36,912 bases of DNA from Mycobacterium sp. 1081908.1 (GCF_001673535.1 NZ_LZLY01000063.1:1-36912); one strand, 5' to 3'. Numbered from the stretch's first letter, positions 1 to 8,687 are shown. The notes: a model not told the origin generated them from the sequence alone. Numbers and translations: made by a program.

Positions 1-2525
1 CCCACCGGCAGCGTGAGCAGGTTGCCCCACCGGATCCGGTTCTGGTTGTCGCGCCCGATCACGCCGAGGTCCTGGGACACCGCCGGGTCGGTGGTGATCG
101 CGTTGTTGGCCAGCTTCGGGCCGTTGACCTGACCCGGGATGGTCAACACGGTGATCCTGCCGTACGTGGCCGGGTCGGAGCTGGCGCTGATGTAGGCGGC
201 CAGGTAGTCGCGCTTGAACCTGTTCATCGCGCTGATCAACTGGTATGACGCCGAATTATCGTTCTTGGCAATGTTTTTCGCGACGATGTAGTACGGCGGC
301 TGGTAGCTGCTCGCGGTGGGGTTCGGGTCCAGCGGCACGTCCCAGAAATCCGACGTCGAGAAGAACGTCACCGGGTCGTTGACGTGGTACTTGGCCAGCA
401 GCATCCGCTGCACCTTGAACAGGTCCTCCGGGTAACGCAGGTGCTCGGAAAGCTCGGGGGTGATGTCGCTCTTGGGTTTGACGGTGCCCGGAAAAACCTG
501 CATCCAGGCTTTGAGGACCGGATCGGATTCGTCCTGCTGGTACAGCGTGACGGTGCCGTCGTAGGCATCCACGGTGGCCTTCACCGAGTTTCGGATGTAG
601 GAGACCTGCTTGTCGGGGGCCAGCCGGTTGAACGCCACCTCGGTGGAGTCGGCGGTCGCGGACTCCAGCGAGGTCAGTTCCGAGTACGGGTAGTTGTCCA
701 GGGTGGTGTAGCCGTCGATGATCCACACCAGCCGCTTGTTGACGATCGCCGGGTACACCGCGCTGTCGGTCGTCAGCCACGGCGCCACCGCCTCCACCCG
801 GCGGGCGGGATCCCGGTTGAACAAGATCTTGCTGTTGGAGCCGATCACGTTGGAGAACAGGAAGTTTCGCTCGGCGAACTTGGCGGCGAACACGCTGCGG
901 GAGATCCAGCTGCCGATCGGCACTCCCCCGAGCCCGCCGTAGGTGTAATTCTTGGTCTCGGTGCTGGTCTCGTAGTCGTATTCGCGGTCGTTGCCGTTCT
1001 TTCCGACGATCGCGTAGTCGGCGGAGGTGTTGGAGATGACGGGCCCGTAGTAGATGCGCGGCTGGTCCAGCGGCGCCGGCCCGTCGGACACCACACTGCC
1101 GTTGGCGCCGACGACATTGACCAGAAATTCGGGATAGCCGCCGTTTTGGTTGGGGTCATTGGCGATTCCGCGCACCGTGTTGGCCGGCGACGCGATGAAC
1201 CCGTTGCCGTGGGTGTAGACGCTGTGCCGGTTGATCCAGTCGCGCTGGTTGTCGATCAGCCGGTCCGGGTTGAGCTCCCGGGCAGCGACGACGTAGTCGC
1301 GCAACGCCCCGTTGCGGTCGAGGTAGCGGTCGATGGACAGCTGGTCGGGGAAGAAGTAGAAGTTCTTGCCCTGCTGGAACTGGGTGAACGCCGGGCTGAC
1401 GATCGTGGGGTCGAGCAGCCGGATGTTCGAAGTCGTCGCGCGGTCGGCCGCGACCTGCTGGGCAGTGGCCTGCCCGTCGCCGGTGTAGTTGCGGTAGCTC
1501 ACCAGGTCGGACGTCAGGCCGTAGGCCTGCCGCGTCGCGGTGATGCTGCGGCTGATGTATTCGCTTTCCTTTTGCGCGGCATTGGGCCGGACGCTGATCT
1601 GTTCGACGATCAACGGCCACCCGGCCCCCACGATCAGCGACGACAGCAGCAGCAACACCAGGCCGATGGCCGGAATCCGCAAGTCGCGCAGGACGATTGC
1701 CGAGAACACCGCGGCGGCGCAGATCAGGGCGATCGCCATCAGGATCAGCTTGGCCGGCAGCACCGCGTTGATGTCGGTGTAGCCGGCACCGGTGAACGGC
1801 TTGCCACCGCGGGTGTGCGACAGCAGCTCGTAGCGGTCCAGCCAATAGGCGACGGCCTTGAGCAGCACCAGCACCCCGACCAGGCTCACCAGCTGGATGC
1901 GCGCCGAGCGGCTCAGCGCCCCGGTACGGCCGGACAGCCGGATGCCGCCAAAGATGTAGTGCGCCAAGATGTTCGCCAGGAAAGCCAGGAACACCGCCAC
2001 GAACATGTAGGACAGCAGCAGCCGGTAGAACGGCAGCTCGAACGCGTAGAAGCCGAGGTCCTTGCCGAACTGGGGATCCCGGATGCCGAAGGTCCCGCCA
2101 TGCAGGAACATCTGGACCCGCACCCAGTAGCTCTGCGCGATGATGCCCGCGAGCAGGCCGACGGCCGTCGGGATTCCGATGCCCACCAGCCGCAGGCGCG
2201 AAACGACCACGGCGCGGTACCGCGCAACGGGGTCGTTGGTGTTGCTCGGCACGAACACCGGGCGAGCGCGGTAGGCCAACGCGAGCCCGGTGAACACGAT
2301 GCCGCCCACCAGCAGACCCGCGACCAGGAACACGACGATGCGGGTGACCAACACGGTGGTGAACACCGAGCGGTAGCCGAGCTCGCCGAACCACAGCCAG
2401 TCGACGTAGGCGTCGATCAGCCGCGGCCCGGCCAGCAGCAAAACGATCACACCCAGTGCGATCAGGATCAGAATCCGGCTGCGCCGAGTCAGCTTCGGCA
2501 TCCTTGCGGTGGGCCGCATCCCCAC
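1..2525 (-). CDS. UPF0182 family large membrane protein (C-terminus cut by window edge)
   Basis: About 841 codons are visible; the gene runs off the left edge. It matches what I remember of M. tuberculosis Rv3193c (roughly 990 residues), so about 150 C-terminal residues are missing. The N-terminal third holds several hydrophobic helices, the first near residues 17-34 after a basic start. The rest is a long soluble, probably extracytoplasmic region with YxxG- and NPxP-type turns typical of UPF0182. The function is unknown. I chose the GTG at 2525 because AGGGAG lies 8 bases upstream; an in-frame ATG two codons later (2519) is the alternative. It lies 150 bases downstream of the PDZ protease gene on the same strand, so it may be co-transcribed with it or use its own promoter. 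Confidence 0.93.
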   Translation of the reverse strand, partial: MGMRPTARMPKLTRRSRILILIALGVIVLLLAGPRLIDAYVDWLWFGELGYRSVFTTVLVTRIVVFLVAGLLVGGIVFTGLALAYRARPVFVPSNTNDPVARYRAVVVSRLRLVGIGIPTAVGLLAGIIAQSYWVRVQMFLHGGTFGIRDPQFGKDLGFYAFELPFYRLLLSYMFVAVFLAFLANILAHYIFGGIRLSGRTGALSRSARIQLVSLVGVLVLLKAVAYWLDRYELLSHTRGGKPFTGAGYTDINAVLPAKLILMAIALICAAAVFSAIVLRDLRIPAIGLVLLLLSSLIVGAGWPLIVEQISVRPNAAQKESEYISRSITATRQAYGLTSDLVSYRNYTGDGQATAQQVAADRATTSNIRLLDPTIVSPAFTQFQQGKNFYFFPDQLSIDRYLDRNGALRDYVVAARELNPDRLIDNQRDWINRHSVYTHGNGFIASPANTVRGIANDPNQNGGYPEFLVNVVGANGSVVSDGPAPLDQPRIYYGPVISNTSADYAIVGKNGNDREYDYETSTETKNYTYGGLGGVPIGSWISRSVFAAKFAERNFLFSNVIGSNSKILFNRDPARRVEAVAPWLTTDSAVYPAIVNKRLVWIIDGYTTLDNYPYSELTSLESATADSTEVAFNRLAPDKQVSYIRNSVKATVDAYDGTVTLYQQDESDPVLKAWMQVFPGTVKPKSDITPELSEHLRYPEDLFKVQRMLLAKYHVNDPVTFFSTSDFWDVPLDPNPTASSYQPPYYIVAKNIAKNDNSASYQLISAMNRFKRDYLAAYISASSDPATYGRITVLTIPGQVNGPKLANNAITTDPAVSQDLGVIGRDNQNRIRWGNLLTLPV

Positions 2526-2675
2526 TGGCTACGCTCCCTGATCTCGCTGGCCGGTTGCTAGAGATTTTCTAGAACGGTCACAACTCTACGCATTGCCGCA
2601 CGCCGGGTGCGGGTCCCAGCGGCTCACCGTCTCGGAACGCGAAGGGCTCAGCTTCGACCGGCCGGGCTACACCGG
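2526..2675 (-). other. Intergenic spacer between the PDZ protease and UPF0182 genes
   Basis: These 150 bases hold no convincing gene. They contain an AT-rich island unusual for this genome: CTAGA occurs twice (2558-2562 and 2569-2573) around a run of T. On the minus strand a TTGTGA-like -35 and a TAGCAA-like -10 can be placed around it. This could be a separate promoter or operator for the UPF0182 gene, but the match is weak. Confidence 0.3.
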
Positions 2676-3707
2676 CTAGCAGCTCGGCGTCTGGCCGCCG
2701 GACCGGATCGCGTGCAGCGCGTCCACCGCCTGGCTGAGGGTCTCGACCTTCACCAGGCGCAAGCCGGACGGGTTGTCCGAGGTCGCCTCGTAGCAGTTCT
2801 TCGCCGGCACCAGGAACACCGTGGCGCCGGCCGAATGCGCGGCGGCCATCTTATGGGTGATGCCGCCGATCTGGCCCACCTTGCCGTCGACGGAAATCGT
2901 GCCGGTTCCCGCGATGAACGTCGACCCGGCCAAGTCACCGGTGGTGAGCTTGTCGACCACCGCCAGGCTGAACATCAGCCCGGCCGAAGGGCCGCCCACG
3001 TTGGCGAGGTTGAAGTCGACGGTGAACGGCGCCCAGGGCGCGTCGAGGACCGCCACCCCCATGAAGCCGTAGTCACGATCCTTGTTGGTTCCCAGCGTGA
3101 TCTGCGTGGTGCCGATGGGGCCGGCCGCGTCGTTTTTGCGGCGGTAGTCGATCGTCACCACCTGACCGGGTTTGGTGCCCTTCAGGAATCCGGTGAACTG
3201 CTCGATGTTGGCGACCGGGATGCCGTTGACCGCGTCGATCGCGTCGCCGGACTTGAGCTTGCCCGCCGACGGGCCGGGGTCGGTGACCGTCGCGACGGTG
3301 ACCGCGACCGGGTACTTCAAGAACCCCAGCGCGGCATAGGCGGCGCTGTCTTCGGACTGCTTGAAATCGGCATTGTTGGCCTTGTCGACGTCCTCGCGGG
3401 ATTTGCCCGGCGGGTAGACGAGATCGCGGGGGATCAGCTGTTCCTGGCCGGAAAGCCACAGCGTCAGCGCTTCGCCGAGGGTCAGGTCGTCACGCTGGGA
3501 GACCGTCGTCATGTTCAGGTGGCCCGTCGTCGGGTGCGTCTGGGTTCCTTCGATCGCGACCACCTGCTTGCCGTCGACCTCACCGAGCGTGTCGAACGTC
3601 GGGCCCGGGCCCAGCGACACAAACGGCACCGTCACCACCGCGAGCAGCACGCCGAAGACCACGATCGGCACCAGCGCCACGAGCAACGTGAGAATCCGCC
3701 TGTTCAC
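2676..3707 (-). CDS. Membrane-anchored PDZ domain and Lon-type (S16) serine protease
   Basis: This 343-residue protein has one N-terminal membrane helix (about residues 7-29), then an exported region. A PDZ-like domain lies near residues 130-200, and a Lon-type proteolytic domain follows. The catalytic serine is probably Ser241 in GGPSAGL, and the paired lysine Lys286 in GGITHK, the Ser/Lys dyad of family S16. There is no ATPase domain, so it resembles the YlbL/SdrC-type ATP-independent proteases rather than Lon itself. Its substrate is unknown. It corresponds to Rv3194c of M. tuberculosis. The start is GTG at 3707. A TAGGGT -10-like hexamer ends 6 bases before it and there is no Shine-Dalgarno sequence, so a leaderless mRNA is likely. 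Confidence 0.9.
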   Translation of the reverse strand: MNRRILTLLVALVPIVVFGVLLAVVTVPFVSLGPGPTFDTLGEVDGKQVVAIEGTQTHPTTGHLNMTTVSQRDDLTLGEALTLWLSGQEQLIPRDLVYPPGKSREDVDKANNADFKQSEDSAAYAALGFLKYPVAVTVATVTDPGPSAGKLKSGDAIDAVNGIPVANIEQFTGFLKGTKPGQVVTIDYRRKNDAAGPIGTTQITLGTNKDRDYGFMGVAVLDAPWAPFTVDFNLANVGGPSAGLMFSLAVVDKLTTGDLAGSTFIAGTGTISVDGKVGQIGGITHKMAAAHSAGATVFLVPAKNCYEATSDNPSGLRLVKVETLSQAVDALHAIRSGGQTPSC

Positions 3708-3713
3708 GCGCCT

Positions 3714-3719
3714 ACCCTA
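3714..3719 (-). promoter_or_regulatory. Candidate -10 element for leaderless transcription of the PDZ protease
   Basis: On the minus strand TAGGGT fits the mycobacterial TANNNT -10 consensus and is followed by exactly 6 bases before the GTG start. Transcription would then begin at the start codon. This is inferred from spacing alone; no clear -35 is seen. Confidence 0.4.
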
Positions 3720-3789
3720 TCCGGCGGCCGCTCGGGCCCGTTCAGCTACGAGCGTGACCACAGATGGCGCGTCGCGTGCCCGGGGTGAG

Positions 3790-3795
3790 TACCGT
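3790..3795 (+). promoter_or_regulatory. Candidate -10 element for leaderless transcription of the zincin-like gene
   Basis: TACCGT fits TANNNT and ends 7 bases before the ATG at 3803. No Shine-Dalgarno sequence precedes that ATG, so a leaderless message is plausible. The site also helps choose 3803 over the earlier in-frame ATG at 3764. Confidence 0.4.
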
Positions 3796-3802
3796 TGGCG
3801 TT

Positions 3803-5155
3803 ATGCCTGACCTGCCATTCGGCTTCTCCTCCGGCGACGACCCGGAGCGCGAGAAGAAAGATCCCGGTTCCGGCTCGGGGGGATCCGACCCGCTGGGCGC
3901 CTTCGGCATGGGCGGCGAGTTCGGCATGGGCGACCTCGGGCAGATCTTCACCCAGCTGGGCCAGATGTTTTCCAGCGCGGGCACCGTCATGGCCGGCGGC
4001 AAGGCGTCGGGGCCGGTGAACTACGAACTGGCGCGCCGGGTCGCGTCGAGCTCGATCGGGTTCGTCGCGCCCATTCCCGCCTCCACGACCAAGGCGATCG
4101 CCGACGCGGTCCACCTCGCCGAGACCTGGCTGGACGGCGCGACGGCGCTGCCCGCCGGGACGTCGAAGGCGGTGGGCTGGAGCCCGAGCGACTGGGTCGA
4201 CAACACGCTGGAGACCTGGAAGCGGCTGTGCGATCCGATGGCCGAGCAGATCGCCACGGTGTGGGCGTCCTCGCTGCCCGAGGAGGCCAAGAGCATGGCC
4301 GGCCCGCTGATGGCGATGATGTCGCAGATGGGCGGCATGGCGTTCGGCTCGCAGCTCGGCCAGGCGCTGGGGCGGTTGTCCCGCGAGGTGCTGACCTCGA
4401 CCGACATCGGCCTGCCGCTCGGCCCCAAGGGGATGGCCGCGCTACTGCCGGACGCCGTCGACTCCTTCGCCTCCGGACTAGAGCAGCCGCGCAGCGAGAT
4501 CCTGACGTTCCTGGCCGCCCGCGAGGCCGCCCACCACCGGCTGTTCAGCCACGTGCCGTGGCTGGCCAGCCAGTTGCTGGGCGCGGTCGAGGCCTACGCC
4601 AGCGGCATGAAGATCGACATGTCCGGGATCGAGGAGCTGGCGCGCGACTTCAACCCCGCGTCGCTGTCCGATCCGGCGGCCATCGAGAACCTGCTCGGTC
4701 AGGGCGTTTTCGAGCCGAAGGCGACGCCGGCGCAGAAGCAGGCGCTGGAGCGGCTCGAGACGCTGCTGGCCTTGATCGACGGCTGGGTGCAGGTGGTGGT
4801 CACCGCGGCGCTGGGCGACCGGATTCCGGGCACGGCCGCGCTCAGCGAGACGCTGCGCCGCCGCCGGGCCAGCGGTGGGCCGGCCGAGCAGACGTTTGCG
4901 ACGCTGGTCGGCCTCGAGCTGCGGCCGCGCAAGCTGCGCGAGGCCGCCGCCTTGTGGGAGCGGCTGACGCAGGCCGCCGGGGCCGACGCGCGCGACGCCA
5001 TCTGGCAACACCCCGACCTGCTGCCCGGAGCCGAGGACCTCGATGAGCCGGCCGGCTTCATCGATCGCGTCATCGGCGGCGACACCAGCGGCATCGACGA
5101 GGCGATCGCCAAGCTCGAGGACCCCGACTCCAACGGCGGCGCCGTCGAGAGTTAG
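3803..5155 (+). CDS. Zincin-like metalloprotease family protein (DUF2342)
   Basis: This 450-residue protein belongs to the actinobacterial DUF2342 / Zincin_2 family, often labelled coenzyme F420 biosynthesis-associated or putative hydrolase. It corresponds to Rv3195. The N-terminus is Gly/Asp-rich and low complexity (residues 1-45). The body is mostly helical and Ala-rich. The family signature REAAHHRLF is at about residues 240-248, followed by HVPWL. Residues in that stretch are the likely metal ligands, though it is not a textbook HExxH. No signal peptide or membrane helix is apparent, so it is probably cytoplasmic. The substrate is unknown. I start it at ATG 3803 (MPDLPFGFS) because a TANNNT -10 lies 7 bases upstream; ATG 3764 would add 13 residues and overlap that promoter. 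Confidence 0.88.
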   Translation: MPDLPFGFSSGDDPEREKKDPGSGSGGSDPLGAFGMGGEFGMGDLGQIFTQLGQMFSSAGTVMAGGKASGPVNYELARRVASSSIGFVAPIPASTTKAIADAVHLAETWLDGATALPAGTSKAVGWSPSDWVDNTLETWKRLCDPMAEQIATVWASSLPEEAKSMAGPLMAMMSQMGGMAFGSQLGQALGRLSREVLTSTDIGLPLGPKGMAALLPDAVDSFASGLEQPRSEILTFLAAREAAHHRLFSHVPWLASQLLGAVEAYASGMKIDMSGIEELARDFNPASLSDPAAIENLLGQGVFEPKATPAQKQALERLETLLALIDGWVQVVVTAALGDRIPGTAALSETLRRRRASGGPAEQTFATLVGLELRPRKLREAAALWERLTQAAGADARDAIWQHPDLLPGAEDLDEPAGFIDRVIGGDTSGIDEAIAKLEDPDSNGGAVES

Positions 5156-5226
5156 CTCGCGGCCGTTTGCTGGCGGTGCTACGTTGCACACCAGTCGAAT
5201 GTCGGTCCGACTCTTTGCGAGCGAAC

Positions 5227-5949
5227 ATGGTCAGGATTGCCACCGCGTGGCGCGCCGCCCTGGCGGCCGCCTGCATCGGTCTGGCGGGTGTCGCCACGGC
5301 GTCGGGGTGCGCCCCGGCGACCCCGTCGGCTACCACAACCGGCGGCAGCCCGCCGGCGACGGCGCGGGTACGGACTACCGCCGACGGCGTCTACGGCGAC
5401 CCCGCCGCGGCGGCCAAATACTGGGTGCAGCAGTCGCTGGAGGACACCTGCGGGCTGGCGTCGGTCGCCGACGTGGTCGGTGAGGTCACCGGCAACACCC
5501 CGACGGAGAAGCAGATCATCAAGCTGGCGCAGAGCACGCCCTCGGTGATCCGCGACGGCCCGATCTACCTGCCCACCGGCGACCCGGGCCACGAGACCGA
5601 CGCCGGCGGCATCGACATGGCCGACACGGTCGTGTTGCTCGAGCACTACGGCATCAAGTCGCGGATGATCTACGACACCCAGCCCGACCAGACCGGGTTG
5701 TCGGCGCTGGAGCAGTACCTCGGCTCCGGCCGCAAGGTCATCGCGTGGGTCAACGGCGGAACCATCTTGAACAGCGACGACCAGCGCACCTCGCCCGACC
5801 ACCTGCTCGTGGTCACCGGGGTCGACACCAACAACGACACCGTTCACCTCAACGACCCCTACGCCGACCACGCCGACACGAAGGTCAGCATCAAACGTTT
5901 CATGACCGCCTGGAAGGTCGGGCAGAAATCGATCGTCGTCACCGGGTGA
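5227..5949 (+). CDS. C39-like cysteine peptidase family lipoprotein
   Basis: This 240-residue exported protein starts with Arg then a hydrophobic stretch, ending in a loose lipobox ASGC (Cys28). A Thr/Ser/Pro-rich linker follows. The core resembles Peptidase_C39_2 / papain-like folds. DTCGLASV carries the probable nucleophile Cys75, SPDHLLVVTGVD the histidine His192, and LNDPY the aspartate Asp210. All three catalytic positions are present. Family members cleave peptides, and some C39 enzymes remove leader peptides from bacteriocins. The target here is unknown. The start is ATG 5227, which gives a clean signal peptide; an upstream TTG at 5167 would bury it. It follows the zincin-like gene by 71 bases and precedes the TOMM-like gene by 57. 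I do not recall an ortholog in M. tuberculosis. Confidence 0.82.
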   Translation: MVRIATAWRAALAAACIGLAGVATASGCAPATPSATTTGGSPPATARVRTTADGVYGDPAAAAKYWVQQSLEDTCGLASVADVVGEVTGNTPTEKQIIKLAQSTPSVIRDGPIYLPTGDPGHETDAGGIDMADTVVLLEHYGIKSRMIYDTQPDQTGLSALEQYLGSGRKVIAWVNGGTILNSDDQRTSPDHLLVVTGVDTNNDTVHLNDPYADHADTKVSIKRFMTAWKVGQKSIVVTG

Positions 5950-6006
5950 AAGCGCTGTGGATAACTGAGCCCGGCGCCCGCCGTCGGCCTGGCACAGTCT
6001 GGATCC

Positions 6007-6867
6007 ATGACCCGGGCCGCCGCGCTTTCGCTGTATGCGCTGGACCCGGCGATGCCGGTGCTGCTGCGGCCCGACGGCGCCGTGCAGGTCGGCTGGGATC
6101 CGCGCCGGGCCGTACTGGTCCGCCCGCCCTGCGGCCTGGCCCCCGCCGAATTGGCCACGCTGCTGCGCTCCATGCGGTCACCGACACCGATATCCGAGCT
6201 GCGGCGCCAGGCCCTCGACCGCGGCCTGCGGGATTGTGACGGCCTGACGCACCTCGTCGCGCAACTGGTGGGGGCGGGCGTCGCGACCGAATGCCGTCGG
6301 CCCCGGGGCCGGGCGGCATCGATCCGCATCCACGGCCGCGGGCCGCTGTCCGAGCTGCTCGTGGAGTCGCTGCGCTGCTCGGGGGCCCGCGTCGCGCGCA
6401 GCAGCCAGCCGCACGCCGCCGTGTCCCCCGACGCCGTCGACCTGGTGGTGCTGTCGGACTACCTGGTCGCCGACCCGCGCATGGTGCGCGACCTGCACGC
6501 CCGGGGCGTGCCGCACCTCCCGGTTCGCGTCCGCGACGGCACCGGCCTGGTGGGCCCGCTGGTCATCCCCGGCGTGACCAGCTGCCTGGGGTGTGCCGAC
6601 CTGCACCGCAGCGACCGCGACGCCGCGTGGCCGGCGATCGCCGCCCAGCTGCGCGACACCGTCGGCGTCGCCGACCGCGCCACCCTGCTGGCGACCGCGG
6701 CCTTGGCGCTCAGCCAGGTGAACCGGGTGATCGCCGCGGTGCGCGGGCAGGAGGCGGTGCCCGACCCCACGCCGCCGCGGGCGCTGAACGCCACGCTGGA
6801 ATTCGACCTGGGCGCGGGCTCGATCGTCGCGCGTCAGTGGACCAGGCATCCACTGTGTTCGTGTTAG
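6007..6867 (+). CDS. TOMM cyclodehydratase-like / leader-peptide-binding protein
   Basis: This 286-residue protein corresponds to Rv3196. It resembles the E1/Ocin-ThiF-like component of thiazole/oxazole-modified microcin (TOMM) synthetases, the partner that binds the precursor leader and presents it to YcaO. The N-terminal half looks like the winged-helix leader-binding region (WDPRR, PELRR-like helices). The C-terminal half carries SCLGCADLHR (Cys193, Cys196) and ends in HPLCSC (Cys284, Cys286), which would form the zinc tetrathiolate of this family. A Rossmann-like segment (about 104-150) lacks a clear ATP-binding GxGxxG, as expected in members that do not adenylate. No YcaO gene or obvious precursor peptide is in the window. 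The family call rests on the cysteine pattern and overall layout. Confidence 0.72.
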   Translation: MTRAAALSLYALDPAMPVLLRPDGAVQVGWDPRRAVLVRPPCGLAPAELATLLRSMRSPTPISELRRQALDRGLRDCDGLTHLVAQLVGAGVATECRRPRGRAASIRIHGRGPLSELLVESLRCSGARVARSSQPHAAVSPDAVDLVVLSDYLVADPRMVRDLHARGVPHLPVRVRDGTGLVGPLVIPGVTSCLGCADLHRSDRDAAWPAIAAQLRDTVGVADRATLLATAALALSQVNRVIAAVRGQEAVPDPTPPRALNATLEFDLGAGSIVARQWTRHPLCSC

Positions 6868-6972
6868 CCCGGCCTTGCTGCCATGGCTTTGCCTCCTCGC
6901 CTCCCAAGCGCACAGACGACCTATGGTCCGGATCACCGGTGCCGCGCGCCGACCGTCGTGGATGATGGAGAC

Positions 6973-8301
6973 GTGGCAGACATCAAACGCGGCCGCGCTG
7001 CGCGCAACGCGAAGCTGGCCAGCATCCCCGTCGGCTTCGCCGGCCGGGCGGCCCTCGGCTTCGGCAAGCGGCTGACGGGCAAGTCCAAGGACGAAGTCCA
7101 GGCCGAGATGCTCGAGAAGGCCGCCAACCAGCTGTTCACCGTGCTGGGTGAGCTCAAGGGCGGGGCGATGAAGGTCGGCCAGGCCTTGTCGGTGATGGAG
7201 GCCGCCATCCCCGAGGAGTACGGCGAGCCCTACCGCGAAGCGCTGACCAAGCTGCAGAAGGACGCCCCGCCGCTGCCCGCCGCCAAGGTGCACCGGGTGC
7301 TGGACGCCCAGCTGGGCACCAAGTGGCGGGACCGGTTCAGCTCGTTCGACGACACCCCGATCGCCTCGGCCAGCATCGGCCAGGTGCACAAGGCGGTGTG
7401 GTCGGACGGCCGCGAGGTGGCCGTCAAAATCCAGTACCCGGGCGCCGACGAGGCGCTGCGCGCCGACCTCAAGACGATGCAGCGGATGGTCGGCGTCGTC
7501 AAACAGCTTTCGCCGGGCGCCGACGTCCAGGGCGTGGTCGACGAGCTGATCGAGCGCACCGAGATGGAACTCGACTACCGGTTGGAGGCCGACAACCAGC
7601 GCAAGTTCGCCAAGGCGTATCAGGACAGCCCGCATTTTTTGGTGCCGCACGTCGTGGCCAGCGCGCCCAAGGTGGTGGTCCAGGAGTGGATCGAAGGGGT
7701 CCACATGGCGGAGATCATCCGCAACGGGACCCGCGAGCAGCGCGACCTGATCGGCACCCGCCTGCTCGAGCTCACCTTCGACGCGCCGCGCCGGCTGGGG
7801 ATGCTGCACGGCGACGCCCACCCCGGAAACTTCATGCTGATGCCCGACGACCGGATGGGCGTCATCGACTTCGGTGCGGTCGCGCCCCTGCCGGGGGGCT
7901 ATCCCGTCGAGCTCGGGATGACGATCCGATTGGCGCGCGACAAGAACTATGACCTGCTGTTGCCGACGATGGAGAAGGTCGGCTTCATCCAGAAGGGCCA
8001 GCAGGTGTCGGTCCGAGACATCGACGAGATGCTGCGCCAGTACGTCGAACCCATCCAGGTCGACGTCTTCCACTACACCCGCAAGTGGCTGCAGAGGATG
8101 ACCCTGGTTCAGATGGACCGGTCGGTTTCCCAGATCAAGACCGCCCGGCAGATGGACCTGCCGCCCAAGCTGGCGATACCGATGCGTGTCATCGCGTCGG
8201 TCGCCGCGATCCTCTGCCAGCTGGACGCGCACGTGCCGATCAAGGCGCTGTCAGAGGAACTGATCCCCGGGTTCGCCGAGCCCGACACCGCCGTCGTCTA
8301 G
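6973..8301 (+). CDS. ABC1/UbiB-family atypical kinase
   Basis: This 442-residue protein corresponds to Rv3197, often mislabelled an ABC transporter ATP-binding protein. It is a UbiB/ADCK-type protein-kinase-like ATPase. Visible signatures are the KxGQ motif (K67VGQ70), the Ala-rich loop ASASIGQVH (131-139), the ATP-binding lysine in VAVKIQ (Lys152), the catalytic-loop equivalent HGDAHPGNF (279-287) and the metal-binding DFG (299-301). Family members support quinone or lipid metabolism; the mycobacterial substrate is unknown. No membrane helix is obvious. The GTG at 6973 is chosen because upstream in-frame sequence loses similarity to the family and GGAG lies just before it, though spacing is very short. 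In M. tuberculosis this gene has been linked to macrolide response through WhiB7, whose gene is next door. Confidence 0.9.
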   Translation: MADIKRGRAARNAKLASIPVGFAGRAALGFGKRLTGKSKDEVQAEMLEKAANQLFTVLGELKGGAMKVGQALSVMEAAIPEEYGEPYREALTKLQKDAPPLPAAKVHRVLDAQLGTKWRDRFSSFDDTPIASASIGQVHKAVWSDGREVAVKIQYPGADEALRADLKTMQRMVGVVKQLSPGADVQGVVDELIERTEMELDYRLEADNQRKFAKAYQDSPHFLVPHVVASAPKVVVQEWIEGVHMAEIIRNGTREQRDLIGTRLLELTFDAPRRLGMLHGDAHPGNFMLMPDDRMGVIDFGAVAPLPGGYPVELGMTIRLARDKNYDLLLPTMEKVGFIQKGQQVSVRDIDEMLRQYVEPIQVDVFHYTRKWLQRMTLVQMDRSVSQIKTARQMDLPPKLAIPMRVIASVAAILCQLDAHVPIKALSEELIPGFAEPDTAVV

Positions 8302-8304
8302 GCC

Positions 8305-8574
8305 CTAGGCCGCCACGACGTCCTTGCGCGGCCGCCCGCGGGGTCGTTTGCGGCTGACGATCGAGCCGCGCTCGATGATCTCGCCGCCCCACACACCCCA
8401 GGGCTCGGCCCGCTCCAGCGCCGCCGTCAGGCACTGGCGGCGGACCGGGCAGCCCGCGCACAGCGTCTTGGCGCGCTCGAGGTCGGCCGGGGCCTCGGCG
8501 AACCAGAGATCGGGATCGTCGACGTGACAAGGCAATTCCGGCAACCTCGGTCTTGGGACTGGCAGTGCCGACAT
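8305..8574 (-). CDS. whiB7: WhiB7 redox-sensing transcription factor of intrinsic drug resistance
   Basis: This 89-residue protein has the WhiB iron-sulfur cysteines Cys16, Cys39, Cys42 and Cys48 (C-x22-C-x2-C-x5-C), the GVWGGE turn, and a C-terminal AT-hook (RKRPRGRPRK) that is specific to WhiB7. WhiB7 binds the principal sigma factor SigA and AT-rich DNA above the -35 of its target promoters. It activates intrinsic resistance genes (erm, eis, tap and others) and itself. The start is ATG 8574; a longer in-frame reading from 8688 would run through the leader hairpin and is unlikely. It converges with the ABC1 kinase gene, whose stop lies only 3 bases away. Expression is probably controlled through the long leader described separately. 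Confidence 0.96.
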   Translation of the reverse strand: MSALPVPRPRLPELPCHVDDPDLWFAEAPADLERAKTLCAGCPVRRQCLTAALERAEPWGVWGGEIIERGSIVSRKRPRGRPRKDVVAA

Positions 8575-8628
8575 GTCCTGTTCACCTGCTTCCTGGTCGG
8601 GTGGCTGTCCTTGGCGATCCGGACCAGG

Positions 8629-8644
8629 CTGGGAGGCTTCCCAG
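8629..8644 (-). promoter_or_regulatory. Second small hairpin in the whiB7 leader
   Basis: CTGGGA and TCCCAG form a 6-bp stem, extendable by a G-T pair, with a very short loop. It sits between the attenuator-like hairpin and the whiB7 start on the transcript. It may be an alternative fold partner. The role is inference. Confidence 0.35.
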
Positions 8645-8651
8645 ACAACTG

Positions 8652-8687
8652 TGGCCACGGATCCTGGTGACTTCGGGTCCGTGGCCA
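8652..8687 (-). terminator. Attenuator-like hairpin in the whiB7 leader
   Basis: On the minus strand TGGCCACGGA pairs perfectly with TCCGTGGCCA (10 bp), with one further mismatch and pair, around a loop of about 12 bases. It starts about 20 bases after the uORF stop and about 75 bases before whiB7. No U-run follows, as is usual for mycobacterial hairpin terminators. In known mycobacterial whiB7 genes, premature termination after the uORF is relieved when antibiotics stall ribosomes; this hairpin is the natural candidate. Confidence 0.6.

Noticed and set aside
384..2561. Long plus-strand frame of 725 codons
   Set aside because: It is antisense to the UPF0182 gene, has the His/Gln/Arg/Asp-rich composition of a GC-rich shadow frame, and shows no domain.
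2558..2573. CTAGA repeats as a regulator operator
   Set aside because: Only five bases repeated once in an AT-rich patch; not enough to call a site.
5950..6006. Possible TOMM precursor peptide next to the cyclodehydratase-like gene
   Set aside because: The 57-base spacer is too short, and no small frame with a leader-like and Cys/Ser/Thr-rich core is seen nearby. The whiB7 uORF lacks the features of a core peptide.
6178..8232. Long minus-strand frame of 684 codons
   Set aside because: Antisense to the TOMM-like and ABC1 kinase genes, which have clear family motifs; the frame itself has none.
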